Below are positions 60,716 to 64,000 of a DNA stretch of 64,000 bases, piece after piece; position 1 is the first letter of the stretch; each line of letters starts with the position of its first letter. Position numbers and translations under genes: made by a program. Source of the DNA: JAQBQB01 sp963757185. GTDB taxonomy: Bacteria; Gemmatimonadota; Gemmatimonadetes; Gemmatimonadales; Gemmatimonadaceae. The notes below the pieces were generated by a model. That model was not told where the DNA came from and did not search any database. It saw only the letters and a program-made list of their open reading frames with translations. Location of the stretch: contig CAVWQI010000001.1 in NCBI GenBank assembly GCA_963757185.1, forward strand, positions 186,001 through 250,000, read 5' to 3'.

Positions 60716-63220
60716 ATGCCACTGCCGATAGAGCCGATCCTGCCCGCCATCCGCGACGCCCTGGGTGAGAGCGGATGTGTCGTCGTGCAAGCGCCGCCCG
60801 GCGCGGGCAAGACGACGCTGGTGCCGCTCGCGCTGCTCGACGCGCCGTGGCTCTCGGGGCAATCGATCGTGATGCTCGAGCCGCGGCGCGTGGCGACGCG
60901 CGCCGCGGCGTGGCGGTTGGCCGACCTGCGCGGCGAGGAAGTTGGACAGACCGTCGGCTACCGCATGCGCGGCGAGCGGCGCGTCGGGCGCGCGACGCGC
61001 ATCGAGGTCGTCACCGAAGGCGTGCTGACGCGCCGGCTCCAGCGCGACCCGACGCTCGACGGCGTCGGCGTTCTCGTGTTCGACGAGTTCCATGAGCGAA
61101 GTCTCGACGCCGACCTCGGCCTCGCCCTCGCGCTGCGCACGAGGGCGCTCCTCCGCGACGACCTGCGCATCGCCGTCATGTCGGCGACGCTCGACGGCCA
61201 ATCGGTCGCCAGGCTGCTCGGCGACGCGCCGATCGTGACGAGCCATGGCCGGACGTTTCCGATCGAGACGCGCCACGTCGAGCCGCGACGCGAGCTGAGA
61301 ATCGAAGCTGCGGTCGCCAATGCGATCGTCGAAGCGTTGCGCGCCGACGAAGGCGACGTCCTCGCATTTCTCCCTGGCGCCGGCGAGATCCGTCGCGTGG
61401 AGGCGTCGCTCGCCGATCGACTGGACAGGGGCGTCGTCGTCACGCCGCTCTACGGGATGCTCGAGCGCGACGCGCAGGATCGGGCGCTTTTCCCGGATCG
61501 CGATGGCCGCAGAAAGGTCGTGCTATCCACGTCGATCGCCGAAACGAGCCTCACCATCGAAGGAATTCGAGTCGTCGTGGACAGCGGGCTCTCGCGCGCG
61601 CCGCGCTTCTCGCCTCGTACGGGGATGACGCGGCTCGAGACGGTGCGTGTCTCGAGATCGTCCGCCGATCAGCGTCGCGGGCGCGCCGGCCGAACGGCGC
61701 CGGGGGTCTGCTACCGTCTCTGGGCGGAGCACGAGACCACGCATCTGCTCGAGCAATCTCCGCCAGAGATTCTGCACGCCGACCTCGCCCCGCTCGCGCT
61801 CGATCTTGCGGTAGCCGGTGTGACCGAAGCCTCGGAGCTCGCCTGGCTCGATACACCGCCCGCCGCGGCGTTCGCCCAGGCCCGCGAGCTGCTGGTCGAA
61901 CTGGACGCCGTAGACACCTCCGGCATCGCCACCACGCACGGGAGGGCGATGGCCGAGTTGGGGGTCCATCCTCGCGTCGCGCACATGCTCGTCCGCGCGA
62001 AAGAGCTGGGCGTGGAACGAATGGCGTGCGACCTCGCCGCGCTGCTCTCGGAGCGCGACGTGCTTCGATCGCCGCAGGGCGTCATCGATTCCGACATCGC
62101 GCACCGCCTGGACCTGATGCGCGGAACCCGAGATGCCTCGGCGAACGTCGATCGCGACGCACTTCGTCGGGCTCGCCTGGAGTCGGATCGGCTGGCCGCG
62201 CGCCTCGCGTCGCTCGCGATAAATCGCGGTCCGGCGGTCCACCGGTCCACCGGTCTACCGACGCTCGTTGCTCTCGCCTATCCCGACCGCATCGCGCGCC
62301 GCCGACCGGGAGGGGGACCGCGAGCACGCTTCGTGTTGCGCAACGGCCGCGGCGCTGAGCTGCGCGAAGGAGATCCGATCGCGGCGTCGCCGTTCATCGT
62401 CGCGGCCCAACTGGACGACCGCAAACCGGAAGCGCAGGTGTTTCTCGCCGCCGCGATCGACGAGGACGATGTCCGGTGGTTGTTCGCCGACCAGATCGCG
62501 AGCGAGGAGTCGGTGGACTTCGACGACGCTACCGGTACCGTCGTCGCACGGCGCGTCGAACGACTCGGCGCAATCCTGTTGCGCGAATCGGCGATCGCCG
62601 CGCCGTCCGAGGAATCGTTCCGCACGGCGCTGTTGCACGCGATCCGGCGTCGCGGAGTCGCGATGCTGCCGTGGTCTGACGGCGCGACGCGAATACGTGA
62701 GCGCATTGGGTTCGTGGCGGCGAACGATCCGGAGTGGCCCGACGTCTCCGACGACGCGCTCGCGGCGCGTCTCGACGAATGGCTCGGGCCGTCGCTCGGC
62801 GGCGTTCGGCGGCTCTCGGCTCTCCAACAGGTGGATCTCGCGGACGCACTTGTCTCGCTGCTCGACTGGCGGCAGCGTCGCGCGCTGGACTCGCTCGCTC
62901 CGTCGCACGTCGTCGTCCCGACCGGGTCGCGTATTCCGATCGACTACTCGGATCCGCTCGCGCCGAAGGTTGCGGTGCGGTTGCAGGAAGTGTTCGGGCT
63001 GATCGAGTCGCCGCGCGTTCTCGACGGCCGCGTTCCGCTCACGATGCAACTCCTGTCGCCCGCGCACAGGCCCGTGCAGACGACGCGCGACCTCGCGGGG
63101 TTCTGGCGAACGAGCTACTTCGACGTGCGGAAGGATCTGCGCGGCCGATATCCGCGCCACGAGTGGCCCGAAGATCCGCTCACCGCCGCGCCGACGAAAC
63201 GCGCCAAGCCGCGCCGCTGA
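60716..63220 (+). CDS. hrpB: ATP-dependent RNA helicase HrpB (DEAH-box)
   Basis: 834 residues. Walker A PPGAGKTT (27-34), LEPRRVATRAAAWR, VFDEFHERS (DEFH as in HrpB, near 120), VMSATLDG, STSIAETSLTIEGI, and QRRGRAGRTAPGVCYRLW. The HrpB C-terminal domain follows (about 545-834, ending GRYPRHEWPEDPL). Its role in bacteria is poorly defined. Around residues 505-518, between the helicase core and C-terminal domain, the peptide RGPAVHRSTGLP is encoded by 8-bp repeat units, so an array has been kept in frame within the gene. Confidence 0.93.
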   Translation: MPLPIEPILPAIRDALGESGCVVVQAPPGAGKTTLVPLALLDAPWLSGQSIVMLEPRRVATRAAAWRLADLRGEEVGQTVGYRMRGERRVGRATRIEVVTEGVLTRRLQRDPTLDGVGVLVFDEFHERSLDADLGLALALRTRALLRDDLRIAVMSATLDGQSVARLLGDAPIVTSHGRTFPIETRHVEPRRELRIEAAVANAIVEALRADEGDVLAFLPGAGEIRRVEASLADRLDRGVVVTPLYGMLERDAQDRALFPDRDGRRKVVLSTSIAETSLTIEGIRVVVDSGLSRAPRFSPRTGMTRLETVRVSRSSADQRRGRAGRTAPGVCYRLWAEHETTHLLEQSPPEILHADLAPLALDLAVAGVTEASELAWLDTPPAAAFAQARELLVELDAVDTSGIATTHGRAMAELGVHPRVAHMLVRAKELGVERMACDLAALLSERDVLRSPQGVIDSDIAHRLDLMRGTRDASANVDRDALRRARLESDRLAARLASLAINRGPAVHRSTGLPTLVALAYPDRIARRRPGGGPRARFVLRNGRGAELREGDPIAASPFIVAAQLDDRKPEAQVFLAAAIDEDDVRWLFADQIASEESVDFDDATGTVVARRVERLGAILLRESAIAAPSEESFRTALLHAIRRRGVAMLPWSDGATRIRERIGFVAANDPEWPDVSDDALAARLDEWLGPSLGGVRRLSALQQVDLADALVSLLDWRQRRALDSLAPSHVVVPTGSRIPIDYSDPLAPKVAVRLQEVFGLIESPRVLDGRVPLTMQLLSPAHRPVQTTRDLAGFWRTSYFDVRKDLRGRYPRHEWPEDPLTAAPTKRAKPRR
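62234..62260 (+). repeat. 8-bp tandem repeat CCGGTCCA inside hrpB
   Basis: Units GCGGTCCA, CCGGTCCA, CCGGTCTA and a partial CCG. They are read in frame, encoding the inter-domain linker of HrpB. The unit is the same as in mnmA and at the other loci. Confidence 0.85.
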
Positions 63221-63247
63221 GCGCGCTCGGGACGGGCGCGGCCGTCG

Positions 63248-64000
63248 TCAGAACTGCCAGAAGGGAGTGCTGCGGTCCGCCGGCCGTTTCACGAATTCCA
63301 AGTCGCGGACGCGGTTGATCGTGAGTGTGAAGCCGGTGATCGCGCCGCGGTCGCTGCGCACGATCCGCAGGAGCATCTGGTCGTTGTTCGTGAACAGGTC
63401 GGTCGTGAACGTGATGAACCGGAGGTCGGACTCGTGCGCGCGCCGGAGTAGGAGAACGCCCTCCCGAGGCGCGAGCGACACGGCGAGGTCGAGCTCGGGA
63501 CTGTAGTAGTCCCCGGCGAGCTGCGTCAGCTGGTCGTTTCGCTTGCGCGCGATCGTCGAATCGCCCGGCGACGGAGCGGTTCCAACGCTGAACGGGCCGG
63601 CCGCGAAGTCGATCGCGCGGGCCGTCGCCGCGGTGCGCTGCTGCGTGATCAGGCCAAGGTGGATCGTCGCCACCTGGTCGACGAGAGTCGTCGGCGCCCC
63701 CGAGGTGTTGCAAAGCGTGATCACGCTCAGATGACGCGACGGAATCATCAGCATCGCGCTCCGGTAGCCGCCGTACGCCCCGCGATGTGAGAACGTGCCC
63801 ATGCCGGCCATGTCGCCAATGGTGAGTGCGAGCGCGTACGGAATCGTCTGACCGTTGTTCAGCCGGCCCGGCTCCTCGAGCTCCGCCACGCCTTCTTTCC
63901 CGCCGACGCGTCCCGACTCGAAGTTCGCATCCCATTTGGCGAGGTCTTCGATCGTCGAAAACGCGCCGCCGTCGCCCACGACGTCGAGCTCGGGCTGGTT
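63248..64000 (-). CDS. Serine hydrolase (class C beta-lactamase family), C-terminal part
   Basis: The minus-strand frame is open from the right window edge to a stop at 63248, about 250 codons; the N-terminal catalytic part with the SxxK motif lies outside. The visible part starts NQPELDVVGDGGAFSTIEDL, where DGGAFSTIEDLAKW is the conserved region following the active site of penicillin-binding-protein-like serine hydrolases. FSHRGAYGGYRSAMLMIP (about 65-82) matches the KTG-like HxG region, and a beta-rich C-terminal domain follows (LAGDYYSPELDLAVSLAPRE). It is convergent with hrpB (27 bp between the stops). Confidence 0.82.
   Translation of the reverse strand, partial: NQPELDVVGDGGAFSTIEDLAKWDANFESGRVGGKEGVAELEEPGRLNNGQTIPYALALTIGDMAGMGTFSHRGAYGGYRSAMLMIPSRHLSVITLCNTSGAPTTLVDQVATIHLGLITQQRTAATARAIDFAAGPFSVGTAPSPGDSTIARKRNDQLTQLAGDYYSPELDLAVSLAPREGVLLLRRAHESDLRFITFTTDLFTNNDQMLLRIVRSDRGAITGFTLTINRVRDLEFVKRPADRSTPFWQF

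Overview
The window is strongly GC-rich bacterial chromosome with dense, mostly operonic genes. The gene content points to the phylum Gemmatimonadota: SusC/SusD-type outer-membrane uptake proteins in a non-Bacteroidetes GC-rich genome, exporters with MacB/FtsX-type permeases, a membrane-anchored BTAD/TPR regulator, sortilin/VPS10-like secreted proteins, signal peptides ending in A-x-A before Q, a bacillithiol-type deacetylase and MglA/MglB polarity proteins. This placement is inferred from gene content; there is no rRNA in the window.

Layout. 1-2880: 5' part of a very large membrane sensor protein (probable histidine kinase) running off the left edge. 2.9-13.2 kb: creatininase-family hydrolase, a secreted protein, then a tripartite efflux operon (TolC, HlyD, one ATPase, four permeases in an A-B-A-B pattern). 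13.5-17.4 kb: BshB1-like deacetylase, tryptophan 2,3-dioxygenase, cysteine desulfurase and mnmA (sulfur delivery and tRNA thiolation). 17.4-18 kb: a four-helix-bundle (S23/IVP) gene between two arrays of related 8-bp repeats in opposite orientation. 18-27.2 kb, minus strand: grpE-dnaJ, then ffs (SRP RNA), dnaX, ybaB, recR, a small membrane protein, mglB, mglA, pgsA, cinA. 27.3-31.4 kb: MmcQ-like protein, threonine dehydratase and aldolase, YihY, YtxH. 31.4-39.8 kb, minus strand: central carbon genes (tal, pyk, an MBL phosphodiesterase, pgi, fba) followed by a kinase-like phosphotransferase candidate and an NtrC-type activator. 39.9-51 kb: PQQ-type sugar dehydrogenase, esterase, lipoprotein, SusD, SusC and the BTAD regulator. 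51-64 kb: glycosyltransferase, polysaccharide deacetylase, a VPS10-like secreted protein, an M14 peptidase, a matrixin-like protease, a coiled-coil lipoprotein, hrpB and the C-terminal part of a serine hydrolase cut by the right edge.

The most unusual non-genic signal is a family of 8-bp-period tandem repeats (CCGGTCCA, GGCTTGAC/GTCAAGCC, GTCSAGCY) found at eight loci, nearly always at gene ends, and read in frame inside mnmA, hrpB and the small membrane protein after recR. Two large imperfect palindromes (about 20290-20401 and 52799-52942) form a second class of intergenic element. No tRNA, rRNA, CRISPR array, insertion sequence or prophage was recognised.
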